From contig DATDBU010000172.1 of assembly GCA_036524675.1 (NCBI GenBank), positions 1-43,919 of the forward strand: a stretch of 43,919 bases of DNA, given 5' to 3'. The notes below the pieces were generated by a model. It did no database searches. It saw nothing but the letters and a program-made list of their open reading frames with translations, and was not told the origin of the DNA. The position numbers were made by a program, and so were the translations under genes. Numbering within the stretch: the stretch's first letter is position 1; every line of letters begins with the position of its first letter. This DNA is from DATDAW01 sp036524675. Its GTDB lineage: Bacteria > Verrucomicrobiota > Verrucomicrobiia > Chthoniobacterales > DASVRZ01. Positions 18,249-26,584 of the stretch are shown here, piece by piece.

Positions 18249-19013
18249 TCACTCTTTCACGCAGACGAGATCGGCAATCGTGGACAATGTGGATTTCTTG
18301 ATGCCTTTTACCCGTTCAAGGTCTTGCACCTGCGAGTACGGACGCGACTGGATGATCCGTGCGGCGAGGACCTTTCCGATGCCCGGCAGGCTTTCGAGTT
18401 CTTCCTGAGTTGCAACGTTGAGGTTGATGCACGGGGGTTTTTGTTCTCGGACGGATGCACTCCAGCCGCCAACGCAATGTGCTTTGGCTTCGTTCTCGAG
18501 CCGATGCAACTGCTGCCACTGTTCCGGCACGTCGCGTCCCCCAGGGCGCCTTGCCGAAGCTCCGTAAACCCGAGCCAAGCCGTTCACAGTGAGTAGTTCG
18601 GCCAGATCTTTTGTACTTGCTTCGGGAATGACAAATCCAAAGTAACGCGGCTCGCCACTGTTGCCTCGAGCATCTTCGAAGCGCGTTACGACGGTAAACG
18701 GACGGGCGAGCGCTTTTCGTGAAAACGTTGTCGCTTTTTGACCCAATTGGATGGTCTCAGGTGGCGTAAGGCCCCAGTGGGCCGCCTGTTGGGCTATGCG
18801 ACCTGGAAAAGCTCCGTTTGTCTCTGGGCAATCGACGAAATACAGCCGGACAATGTGTTCGTTCGACCCGGACCGGATGTGAAAACTGTCTCCGTCTCCG
18901 TACGCCTCCGTATTCAACTGGCAATTTCTCAATGTGGTCCACTCGTCGGCACGCACTGAAATGGCGAGCAAAAGAGCCGCCAGCGCAGCGACGAATGGAT
19001 GTAAAAAGCGCAC
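18249..19013 (-). CDS. Exported SNase-like nuclease with ComEA-type helix-hairpin-helix tail
   Basis: A 254-aa protein with a signal peptide (residues 1-22, hydrophobic core AALAALLLAISV), an SNase/thermonuclease-like OB domain and a C-terminal HhH DNA-binding domain (about 195-254; LNVATQEELESLPGIGKVLA, VKGIKKSTLSTI). In the SNase part, GDGDSF, Arg56 (VRLYF), Asp61 and Glu64 (VDCPE) and a later Arg in GEPRYFGF match the metal and catalytic positions of staphylococcal nuclease, so activity is plausible. It would act outside the cytoplasm, perhaps in DNA uptake or extracellular DNA use. It starts 18 bp after hisH and probably shares its transcript. Confidence 0.88.
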   Translation of the reverse strand: MRFLHPFVAALAALLLAISVRADEWTTLRNCQLNTEAYGDGDSFHIRSGSNEHIVRLYFVDCPETNGAFPGRIAQQAAHWGLTPPETIQLGQKATTFSRKALARPFTVVTRFEDARGNSGEPRYFGFVIPEASTKDLAELLTVNGLARVYGASARRPGGRDVPEQWQQLHRLENEAKAHCVGGWSASVREQKPPCINLNVATQEELESLPGIGKVLAARIIQSRPYSQVQDLERVKGIKKSTLSTIADLVCVKE

Positions 19014-19031
19014 GGGAATGGCTTGATCGCC

Positions 19032-19658
19032 CTAAATCGTGTCGACGAAATTGCTCAAAATCCGGAGACCATTTGCCTGGCTTTTCTCCGGGTGGAACTG
19101 AACGGCATGGACGTTTCCCTGCGAAACGGCGGCCGCGAAATCTTCACCGTAAGTAGCTTCGGCGCTGATGATTGCGCGATCGTCCGGCGCGGGAAAATAC
19201 GAATGGACAAAGAAGACGAACGGCTTGTCGGGAAGGCCGATCCAGAGCGGTCCAGACCTGATGGTCAGGGTGTTCCATCCGATTTGCGGGACTTTCAGGC
19301 CCGGAGTGGAAAAGCGGCTCACCATCCCTTTGAAAAAACCGAGACCGTCCACGCCGGGGGTCTCTTCACTGCCTTCAAATAAGAGCTGGTACCCAACGCA
19401 AATCCCAAGAAATGGCCGCCCGGAAGCGAGCCACTCCTGGACGGGTTTCCACAATCCGCGGCTGCGGAGATTCGTGGCGCAGTCACCGAATGCGCCGACG
19501 CCGGGCAGGACGACTGCGGATGCGGCTTCCAGCCCTGCGGGATCCGCGGTGAGGCGGACATCGCAGCCAATCTTTTCCAGAGCTTTGCTGACACTGCGCA
19601 AGTTGCCGCTGCCGTAGTCGAGGAGGGCGATGGTCTTTCCTGTTTTGTTTTCCATCAT
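19032..19658 (-). CDS. hisH: Imidazole glycerol phosphate synthase, glutamine amidotransferase subunit
   Basis: A 208-aa class I glutamine amidotransferase that feeds ammonia to HisF in histidine synthesis. LLDYGSGNLRSV at the N-terminus, Cys87 in GICVGYQLLFEGSEE, and His189/Glu191 in VQFHPEKSQ form the intact triad. PGVGAFGD is the oxyanion region. The start ATG overlaps the hisB stop by four bases. hisF is not in the window. Confidence 0.96.
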   Translation of the reverse strand: MMENKTGKTIALLDYGSGNLRSVSKALEKIGCDVRLTADPAGLEAASAVVLPGVGAFGDCATNLRSRGLWKPVQEWLASGRPFLGICVGYQLLFEGSEETPGVDGLGFFKGMVSRFSTPGLKVPQIGWNTLTIRSGPLWIGLPDKPFVFFVHSYFPAPDDRAIISAEATYGEDFAAAVSQGNVHAVQFHPEKSQANGLRILSNFVDTI

Positions 19659-20245
19659 AGCGAGCCTTTCGTGCTGGGCACGCCAGTGACGCGCGGGTCG
19701 ATTTGAGTAGCGGTGTCGAGCGCACGGGCGAGACCCTTGAAAAGCGCTTCGGCCATATGATGGGAATCGCGTCCGTAAAGAATTTCGGCATGCAAATTGG
19801 CTCCAGCATGCACGGAAAATCCGCGAAAGAATTCCTCAACCAGTTGGAACGGAAACTTGCCGCCGATGGCGTCGACGTGTTGCGGAGCGCGATATTCCAG
19901 AAAAGGACGTCCGCTGAGGTCGAGAACGACACGGGCAAGTGTCTCATCCATTGGGAGATACGCCCAGCCATAACGGCGGATACCGGCCTTGTCTCCCAGC
20001 GCTTTCGCCACGGCCTGGCCGAGGGTGATGCCGGTGTCTTCGACCGTATGATGATAGTCGACTTCAATATCGCCTCTGGCGGAAACGGTCAGGTCGAACA
20101 AACTGTGCTTCGCGAACAGGTTCAGCATGTGATCGAGGAATGGGATGCCTGTGGCGATTTCGGCTTTGCCGGTGCCGTCGAGGTCTAACCCAAGCTGAAT
20201 ACTGGTTTCGGAGGTTGTTCGGGTAATGGTCGCGCTACGGCTCAT
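19655..20245 (-). CDS. hisB: Imidazoleglycerol-phosphate dehydratase
   Basis: A 196-aa monofunctional HisB, sixth step of histidine synthesis, manganese-dependent. The paired metal motifs DYHHTVEDTGI and GRDSHHMAEALFK, plus GIPFLDHML near residue 33, are all present. It lacks the phosphatase domain of the enterobacterial bifunctional form. First gene of a hisB-hisH-nuclease unit; its start is divergent from a TPR protein gene with about 80-110 bp between starts. Confidence 0.97.
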   Translation of the reverse strand: MSRSATITRTTSETSIQLGLDLDGTGKAEIATGIPFLDHMLNLFAKHSLFDLTVSARGDIEVDYHHTVEDTGITLGQAVAKALGDKAGIRRYGWAYLPMDETLARVVLDLSGRPFLEYRAPQHVDAIGGKFPFQLVEEFFRGFSVHAGANLHAEILYGRDSHHMAEALFKGLARALDTATQIDPRVTGVPSTKGSL

Positions 20246-20353
20246 GGGAAGCGCAGAGTAAACCTGAAATCTGAAACCGGAAATCTGAAATCTGAGAAAC
20301 TGCTTCCCGTGAAATAACCGCTCATGTCATACTCCGCACAGTTCCGTTCTCCC

Positions 20354-23263
20354 ATGAAGTGCTTTCTCTGTTTCCTGTCTGTTGCGTTGTTTCTAGCTGA
20401 AACGCACGCGGTAGTTGCCGATGACGATGCTCGCGCGATTCTCGAAAGTTTGCGGAAATCCGCAGACGAAAACCTGCCGTCGGACACTCCGGCCGGCCGG
20501 GCGGAGGCGTTGACAAGAGAGATAGCCGAGTTGGAAAAGAATCCGCTCACCGGCTCGCCGGAGGAGCAGGCGAAAAAGTGGGTGGCTTTGTTTGATCGTT
20601 TCGTGGCTGTGTCCGGGGAAGACCGTTCGTCATCTTATGCCATGGCCGACAAGCTATTTCGACAACTGATCGCCGGTCTTCCGGCACCGGAATCTTGGGA
20701 CGCTTTGGCGGATCTTCTTCGCGGGGATGAGAAGTTGCCTGTGCACGTTCGGAAAATTGCGGCCGTCCTGGCGGCGCTGCTTCAGAATCGCGAGCAGGAA
20801 CTTCTTTCTATCGCCGAATCCGTGCCAAAAGGGGACGACACGGCCAGTGTGTCCACGACGCTGTACGAGTTCCTGACTCAACACTCCACGGATCCCGCGA
20901 TTGTCCTTGCCGCTCTTAAAAGCAGGATCGCCGTGCAAGATGACTATCAAAATTCCCTGCGCTTGCCCGCACTCGTCCCTCTCGTTGGTGAAAAATCGGC
21001 TGCGACTTTTCTAAAAGAGGCGCTCCGCAAGCCGATTACGATCGAATGCAAAGACAACGCAACGCGCCGCCTTGCCGTTAAGATCGCTCTCGACCAGGCG
21101 AAAAGCCTTCAAGTCGCCCAATGGAACCTCATCGAGGATATCGATCCCGATTCGATGCGCCTCTATGATGCGATGACGGCAAAATTCACGGTAACGTCGC
21201 GGGAACAAGGCGATAGCGTACAGGCGCGAAGCTACTATTTGTTGAGTCTCATCGTTCAGGGAAAAAACGACAAAGCTCTTGCGGAAGCTTTCGAAGCCGC
21301 GAAAGCGACGAATTTCAGCCTCCCCGCCAATGCTATCAAAGCGCTTGTCGACGGAGGGCACGGCGAAAAGGCATGGGCATTTCTGCGGGAGGTCGTCACT
21401 AAAAATCCCAACCTGCCATATTGGGATAGCTTCATTTCTCTGTCTTCTGAGTTACATCGCGAAACGGAAATGCTGGACATCGCCCGAAAGGCGGCAGATC
21501 GCGCCGATCTCGACCCCAAACAGCGCCAGGTCGCTCTCGCAACGCTTCGGTCTGCTGCGCTTGCAGCGGACCGTGTGGATGAAGGTGTCGTCCTACTTGG
21601 AAGCGAAATCGATGAGGCTGGAAACGACAAAGATGGGCAGTACACCATAAATGCGCGTGCGGGTGATCTGATCGAGCTGGGCCGCGTCCTGAAACGCCCT
21701 GAACTTGCCACCAGAGGTCTGGCCATCATCGCCTCTCAACCGGGGAATGGAGTCAATTCCCGGGACGAAACCGTTCTTCGCGGGGAGATGGATGCCGGGA
21801 AAATCGACGCTGCGCGAGAACGTATTGTTAGCCGGCTGCGAGAGCTCGTTCCGAAGCTAAAAACAACATCCGCCGACGCGTCGCGAACGAATCAATTCTA
21901 CCAACGAAATGACGCGCAGCGAGAGGCAGACGAGCATCTTACGGATCTCTGCGGTTTTTTCTGGGAAACCGGTCGCCTCAAGGAGGTAAAGGTTCTCCTT
22001 GATGAATCTCCATGGTGGTCCGGCGTTGACCTTGGAAAACTTCAAAACAGCGTCAGCGATTTTCGCGACCGGGATTTGAAGCTGCTTGCGGCCCAGAGTC
22101 TCGCCTCGCTCGGTGAGAAGGACATGGCTGTTAGGATTCTGGAGAATTCTCTCGCTAAATCTGCCTCCGACAAAGGTTACGCCCTTCTGATCCAGCTTCA
22201 GGGCACCGCCGCAATCCCGTTTCTTGATAGGCTTTTCCACGATGACCCCTTTGAAGAGCGCCCGCTCATTTGGAAGTCCGGTCTGCTTCTCACTCAAAAC
22301 GATCTCGATGCTGCGGAAAATGCCATTCGTCAGGCCATTGCTATCGATCCTTCTGACGGAGAGATGGGCAAAGGCGATCGGATGCGCGCTTATGCCGTTC
22401 TTGCAGATATCCTTGAGAAACGGGGCGATAGCAACCAGGCCGCTACTTTCCGTGGCGCTGTCCGAGCGATCCGGCTGTCTGAGGACGCTGATGATTTCAT
22501 GCGAGCCGGCCTGCTATCGCGTGCCGTGAAAATGTACGAGGAAGCGCTCACATTTTTTTCGGATGCCTATTGCATCCAGTCCAGGATAGCGATCCAACTG
22601 ACGAAGCTCGGACGCACCAACGAGGCGGCTGTTCACTATCAGCGGGCATACGAATTGATGCCCGACAGTTTTGGCAGAATCGAAAGCCATTGCTTTGGAT
22701 GCGAACGGGCGTTTGAGGGGAAAACCGCGGAAACACTTGCCGAACGGACCTTTAACAGCATCCTGGAGAAAACGCCGAATAAACCGCAAGCGCACTATCT
22801 CCTCGGATACCTGCGCATGGAGCAGCAACGCTACGTGGAAGCCGCGGCGAGTTTCCGAAAAGCCGTCGAACTGGATCCCGACTATTTTAATGCCTGGTCA
22901 AAATTGGTCGGTATTGCTGCGGAAGCTGGGCTGGACTCCAGGGAACGGGACCGCGCGATTTTCGAACTATATCGCCTGGACCCCTTGGGGCGGCATCGTT
23001 CTGTGCAGGTAGATGATGTGAGTGATTTGCGGGGCCTATGGGCAGCTGCGGACCTCGCGTCAAAAAGGCAAGTGTTTGAGCCGCCGGTTGAGATTTATCC
23101 GTTGCCTGCGTCGAAGGCGTCCTCCGTTCTGCCCGACGACGATTATCGAGTGTATTCCAGGAAATCTGACGACCGCTCTCCCATCAAACCTGGAGAATTG
23201 CTTGCAACAAACCACAGTCTAATCCGCCAATTAGGAACATATATTGCGTTCGATCCGCATTGA
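20354..23263 (+). CDS. Large exported TPR-repeat protein
   Basis: A 969-aa protein from ATG 20354 (an ATG at 20324 would add ten residues). It has a signal peptide (MKCFLCFLSVALFLAETHA) followed by helical repeats. Clear TPR units occur late: ALAEAFEAAK region, DLDAAENAIRQAIAIDPSDG, GRTNEAAVHYQRAYELMP and RYVEAAASFRKAVELDPDY (about 810-890). The C-terminal 80 residues lack repeats. No enzyme motif. Likely a periplasmic or secreted protein-protein scaffold. Isolated on the plus strand between hisB and a convergent membrane-anchored protein. Partners cannot be inferred. Confidence 0.85.
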   Translation: MKCFLCFLSVALFLAETHAVVADDDARAILESLRKSADENLPSDTPAGRAEALTREIAELEKNPLTGSPEEQAKKWVALFDRFVAVSGEDRSSSYAMADKLFRQLIAGLPAPESWDALADLLRGDEKLPVHVRKIAAVLAALLQNREQELLSIAESVPKGDDTASVSTTLYEFLTQHSTDPAIVLAALKSRIAVQDDYQNSLRLPALVPLVGEKSAATFLKEALRKPITIECKDNATRRLAVKIALDQAKSLQVAQWNLIEDIDPDSMRLYDAMTAKFTVTSREQGDSVQARSYYLLSLIVQGKNDKALAEAFEAAKATNFSLPANAIKALVDGGHGEKAWAFLREVVTKNPNLPYWDSFISLSSELHRETEMLDIARKAADRADLDPKQRQVALATLRSAALAADRVDEGVVLLGSEIDEAGNDKDGQYTINARAGDLIELGRVLKRPELATRGLAIIASQPGNGVNSRDETVLRGEMDAGKIDAARERIVSRLRELVPKLKTTSADASRTNQFYQRNDAQREADEHLTDLCGFFWETGRLKEVKVLLDESPWWSGVDLGKLQNSVSDFRDRDLKLLAAQSLASLGEKDMAVRILENSLAKSASDKGYALLIQLQGTAAIPFLDRLFHDDPFEERPLIWKSGLLLTQNDLDAAENAIRQAIAIDPSDGEMGKGDRMRAYAVLADILEKRGDSNQAATFRGAVRAIRLSEDADDFMRAGLLSRAVKMYEEALTFFSDAYCIQSRIAIQLTKLGRTNEAAVHYQRAYELMPDSFGRIESHCFGCERAFEGKTAETLAERTFNSILEKTPNKPQAHYLLGYLRMEQQRYVEAAASFRKAVELDPDYFNAWSKLVGIAAEAGLDSRERDRAIFELYRLDPLGRHRSVQVDDVSDLRGLWAAADLASKRQVFEPPVEIYPLPASKASSVLPDDDYRVYSRKSDDRSPIKPGELLATNHSLIRQLGTYIAFDPH

Positions 23264-23356
23264 CGGGTGAGATTTTGAACTCCCTGTGGATCCTTCGTCT
23301 TTAGAGCGGAATCAAGGCAGAAAAATGAACACTAGCAATCAGGCGCACGATTCTTG

Positions 23357-24922
23357 CTAGACGCTGGCGTGATCGTGTTTGGATTCCTCCTTGGTGACTT
23401 TGGATTTGCTGCGTATGCGCATGAAGACAATGCCGCCGATGACGCCCACTGCGAGGGTGGCAAAAATGGCGGCAACGATTTGAAGCGTGACCAAAATCGA
23501 TGACTCCGATCCAGGAGGGAACGGCAGTGCCGGTAGGGCCGCCTTTGGTGCAGCGCTGGCCGCTGGAGTTACCGAAGCCACCTGCGTTCCAAGCGCAGCG
23601 GACTTTGCTTCGACGGGAATAGGTGTGGCAGCGGCGGAAGCCGGGGCAACGGTGGGGGAAGTTGGGGCAGCGGGGGCAGCGGGGGCAGCCGGCGCAACAG
23701 TTGGGGAAGTCGGGGTTGAAGCCTGGGCGACAGAAGTGGCGGCCGGCTTCGGTGGTGTCGTTGCTGTAGCACTGCCGGGTGCCGGCGTGGCCTTCGCCGC
23801 TGCAAGCAGCGACGTGTTTTCCTTGATCATCTCATTAGCAGCCCAATGCGTCGATGCGGCTGTGAATTGACTTTCAGCGTCGCTGATATCACCGCTCTCG
23901 AGCAGTTCACGGCCTTCGATGGACTCGCGAATGGAAGCGCGCATGGCGCCCGGTTTCAGCTGCGCGAGTCGCGTTGTCTCAGATTCAACGGTTTTGGAAA
24001 GATCGTCGAGGCTCCGTTGGCTGCGTGGGTAGATGGGAGTCCAGACAATGCCGGCGAGTTTGGCTGCGTCGAGCGCCTCATTCACCTGCTCTTCCTCTGC
24101 TTTGACGGCGGCGAGGAGCTCGGGTTTTTTGTAATCCGGCGTGATGGCGATACCTTCGTCGCGCGCAGCGATGTCACGCTGGTACACGAGTTTACGATTC
24201 TCAATCGTTTTTTTTACGCCGGGGATCAGTTTTCTCGCATATTCGATGGCCTCGGGGAAAACTTTGGAACCGGGATAATTCTTTTCGAGAGTCGCAAATT
24301 GATTTAGAGCTCCAATAAAATCGCCCTGTGCGGCGAGCGCCTGCATTTGCGCGAGCAGAACGGCTGCGATGACGTTGTATTTGTCTTTCGCGATCTGATC
24401 CGCGGTGAACCATTGATGGTTCAGTTTGAGTTCACCTGCTTTGACCCGGTCCCGTTCGGCAGCCAAGGCATCCAATTTTTGTTTGACGGTTGCGGCGTGT
24501 TCGTTGTCCGGATAGGCGTCGACAAACGGCTTCAGCTTTCCGTAAATGATGGTTTCGTAATCACTTGCAGCCATGGAATTAGGCCCAAGTTTGATGCCTT
24601 TGATTGCGGCGTATGCCGCTACTGAAGGGTCGGTTTTGAGGATTTCCTGAATGTCAGACCTCTGAAAGGTGCGAATATCCGTGATCGAGGGTGTGACCTG
24701 AATTTCTGCATCGACAGAACTACTCGTGTTGCTGATCAGTTTTCCTTCAAATTTTTCACCGGATTTGAGAACAATAGTATCGGCGACTGCGATCGCGGAA
24801 GACAGGATCAGGATGCAGCCGACCCTGGATAGGATTCGGGGGGGGAGGGACATCGCAAGTGTTAGAGTGCTAGAAGTAAGCACAGAGGGTTGGGAAGACA
24901 AAGAGATTTTGCTGGCGGACAT
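23357..24922 (-). CDS. Exported protein with PTA-rich linker and C-terminal TM
   Basis: A 521-aa protein. The N-terminus has a hydrophobic segment at about 30-47 (VGCILILSSAIAVADTIVL), a signal peptide or anchor, then a short beta domain (VLKSGEKFEGKLISN) reminiscent of the LSm/PTPDL-like modules seen in Verrucomicrobiota. A helical middle follows (about 100-365), then a Pro/Ala/Thr-rich linker (about 370-460) and a TM at about 478-501 with a basic cytosolic tail. AAGGAG lies close upstream of ATG 24922; Met24 at 24853 is the other choice. Divergent from the TPR gene at 25022. The role is unknown. Confidence 0.75.
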   Translation of the reverse strand: MSASKISLSSQPSVLTSSTLTLAMSLPPRILSRVGCILILSSAIAVADTIVLKSGEKFEGKLISNTSSSVDAEIQVTPSITDIRTFQRSDIQEILKTDPSVAAYAAIKGIKLGPNSMAASDYETIIYGKLKPFVDAYPDNEHAATVKQKLDALAAERDRVKAGELKLNHQWFTADQIAKDKYNVIAAVLLAQMQALAAQGDFIGALNQFATLEKNYPGSKVFPEAIEYARKLIPGVKKTIENRKLVYQRDIAARDEGIAITPDYKKPELLAAVKAEEEQVNEALDAAKLAGIVWTPIYPRSQRSLDDLSKTVESETTRLAQLKPGAMRASIRESIEGRELLESGDISDAESQFTAASTHWAANEMIKENTSLLAAAKATPAPGSATATTPPKPAATSVAQASTPTSPTVAPAAPAAPAAPTSPTVAPASAAATPIPVEAKSAALGTQVASVTPAASAAPKAALPALPFPPGSESSILVTLQIVAAIFATLAVGVIGGIVFMRIRSKSKVTKEESKHDHASV

Positions 24923-25021
24923 AGCTCCTTTTTGAGACGCCTTCCGTTGGCTTGTCCGCAGGCTGGTTGAAAAATTGGCGGTGGAAATCTCGCGATCGAG
25001 CGTTATGGATGCTCAATACCG

Positions 25022-25576
25022 ATGGAAGGACCGACCGCCAGCGACTACGATGAGAAGCTCCGCGAGATGGGCAATTATCTTTGGGAACTCGATCAAGAGG
25101 GGGATATCGCTCACCAGGAAGGCGACGAATTTCGACTCGGGGAAATCGAGAAAAAAATAGAGCGTATCGCTGCCAGAGCTGCCCATTTTCGCGATGTGGA
25201 CGGTCCGCACCGATTGCTGGCAGGATTGGTCAATGGCCTCGCATTGAGGATGTTGCAACGCTGGGAGGATGCGGCCCAGGCGTTCCTGGACGTGCTCGAC
25301 GAAAATCCGGAAAACGGCGAAGCGTGGCTCGAACTGACGTGGTGCTTGAGCGAGATGGGCAAATGGCAGGATGCGGAACTGGCGGCGCGCAAAGGCACGG
25401 AATTTTTTCCAGAAGTATCGGGGGCTTGGGGAAACCTGGCACAAGTGTTACTTCGCCTCGGCAAGCGGGACGAGGCGCGTGAAGTCCTCGAAAAAGCGAT
25501 TCATCTCGACCCGAAAGACAGGCGGAATCAGGATCTAATGCGCCAGGTGCGGGAGGAAGGGAAGCGTGAATGCTGA
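25022..25576 (+). CDS. Cytoplasmic TPR protein
   Basis: A 184-aa protein built of about three TPR units: DAAQAFLDVLDENPENGEAW near 85, DAELAARKGTEFFPEVSGAW near 120 and EAREVLEKAIHLDPKDRR near 160. No signal peptide or TM. The N-terminal 60 residues are a charged helix. It stands divergent from the PTA-linker protein and 71 bp before the convergent rsfS. Scaffolding is likely; the partner is unknown. Confidence 0.85.
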   Translation: MEGPTASDYDEKLREMGNYLWELDQEGDIAHQEGDEFRLGEIEKKIERIAARAAHFRDVDGPHRLLAGLVNGLALRMLQRWEDAAQAFLDVLDENPENGEAWLELTWCLSEMGKWQDAELAARKGTEFFPEVSGAWGNLAQVLLRLGKRDEAREVLEKAIHLDPKDRRNQDLMRQVREEGKREC

Positions 25577-25647
25577 ATCGTGAATAGTTGCGAAGTCTCG
25601 CCTCTGCGGGATCTCGCTTTTTTGAGATACGATTCACCAATCACCAT

Positions 25648-25986
25648 TCACAGCTCCAACTCCAGCCGGGGCGCGTCGTTCCATAGCGTTTCCAAGTCAT
25701 AAAACTCACGTTTGTCGGTATGGAAAACGTGGATGATGACCTGTGCATAGTCGATGATAACCCATTGGCTGGCAGGATAACCGTCGACCGCAATTGGCGA
25801 TTGCCCGGTTTCTTCCCGAATGCCTTCCCGGATGCCGCCGACGATGGCTTTCAAATGCGGCTCGGACGTCCCCGAACAAATGACAAAATAATCGGTAAAC
25901 GTCGAGATACCGGCCAGATTGAGCACAACAATGTCTTCGGCTTTTTTATCCGCGGCGAAGCGCGCGCTGGCGCGAGCCAGTTCTTC
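25648..25986 (-). CDS. rsfS: Ribosomal silencing factor RsfS, start unresolved
   Basis: RsfS binds ribosomal protein L14 and blocks subunit joining in starvation. GISTFTDYFVICSGTSE, PHLKAIV, DYAQVIIHVFH and REFYDLETLW are family hallmarks. The only conventional start is GTG 25926, which would delete the conserved first helix. That helix is encoded upstream (EELARASARFAADKKAEDIV), continuous back to codon GAA at 25986, with no ATG, GTG or TTG between. The frame is +1 to nadD, whose CCC-TGA end sits exactly there. Either the start is noncanonical or the ribosome shifts from nadD. Coordinates give the extent of coding evidence. Confidence 0.9.
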   Translation of the reverse strand, partial: EELARASARFAADKKAEDIVVLNLAGISTFTDYFVICSGTSEPHLKAIVGGIREGIREETGQSPIAVDGYPASQWVIIDYAQVIIHVFHTDKREFYDLETLWNDAPRLELEL

Positions 25987-26572
25987 AGGGGTCGTTGATG
26001 AGGCGATGACGGGGCTCCAGGTAAAGCTGTTTTTCGTGGATCAAGTCGGCGACTCGATGATGCACCAAATAGCGAATCGACAGTCCTTTGGCAACCCGGT
26101 TTCGGACTTCGGTGGATGAAATGTCGAAGCTCCTGGTAATGTTGGGGGGCGCCAGCTCGGAATCCGAAGAACTTCCCCGCCCAAAAACTACCAGTGTCAC
26201 GTTTTTTAGCAGGTCGTCCACGCGGCGCCATGTGTGCAGCGCCGTCAGATTATCCTGACCGATGAAATAAAAAAGTCCTGCTCCGGGGAAACGCTTCCGA
26301 TAAATCTCGACGGTGTCGACCGTATAGGAAGGTCCTTTGCGGTGGAGTTCCAAATCGTCTATTTCAAAACCCGGCTCGTTTTCGATGGACAGGCGGATCA
26401 TTTCCAACCGGAGTTCCGGCGGTGAAGGCTGCGTTTCCAACTTGTGCGGCGAGAGCGCCGCTGGAATGAAAACGACGCGGTCCAGCTCCAATTTTTCCAA
26501 TGCCTCGCGTCCGAGGATCAAATGCCCGTGATGGATGGGATCAAAAGAGCCGCCGTAAAGACCGATTTTCAC
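25985..26572 (-). CDS. nadD: Nicotinate-nucleotide adenylyltransferase
   Basis: A 195-aa enzyme converting nicotinate mononucleotide and ATP to deamido-NAD. GGSFDPIHHGHL near residue 8 is the nucleotidyltransferase T/HxGH region, and FIGQDNL and DISSTEVRNRV (ISSTxxR) complete the ATP site. It ends HRLINDP before TGA at 25985-25987, a few residues past the usual end. The stop context is CCC TGA A, where a +1 slip leads straight into the rsfS frame. It lies 12 bp downstream of namZ's stop, on the same strand. Confidence 0.96.
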   Translation of the reverse strand: MKIGLYGGSFDPIHHGHLILGREALEKLELDRVVFIPAALSPHKLETQPSPPELRLEMIRLSIENEPGFEIDDLELHRKGPSYTVDTVEIYRKRFPGAGLFYFIGQDNLTALHTWRRVDDLLKNVTLVVFGRGSSSDSELAPPNITRSFDISSTEVRNRVAKGLSIRYLVHHRVADLIHEKQLYLEPRHRLINDP

Positions 26573-26584
26573 AATTTTCAGCTC

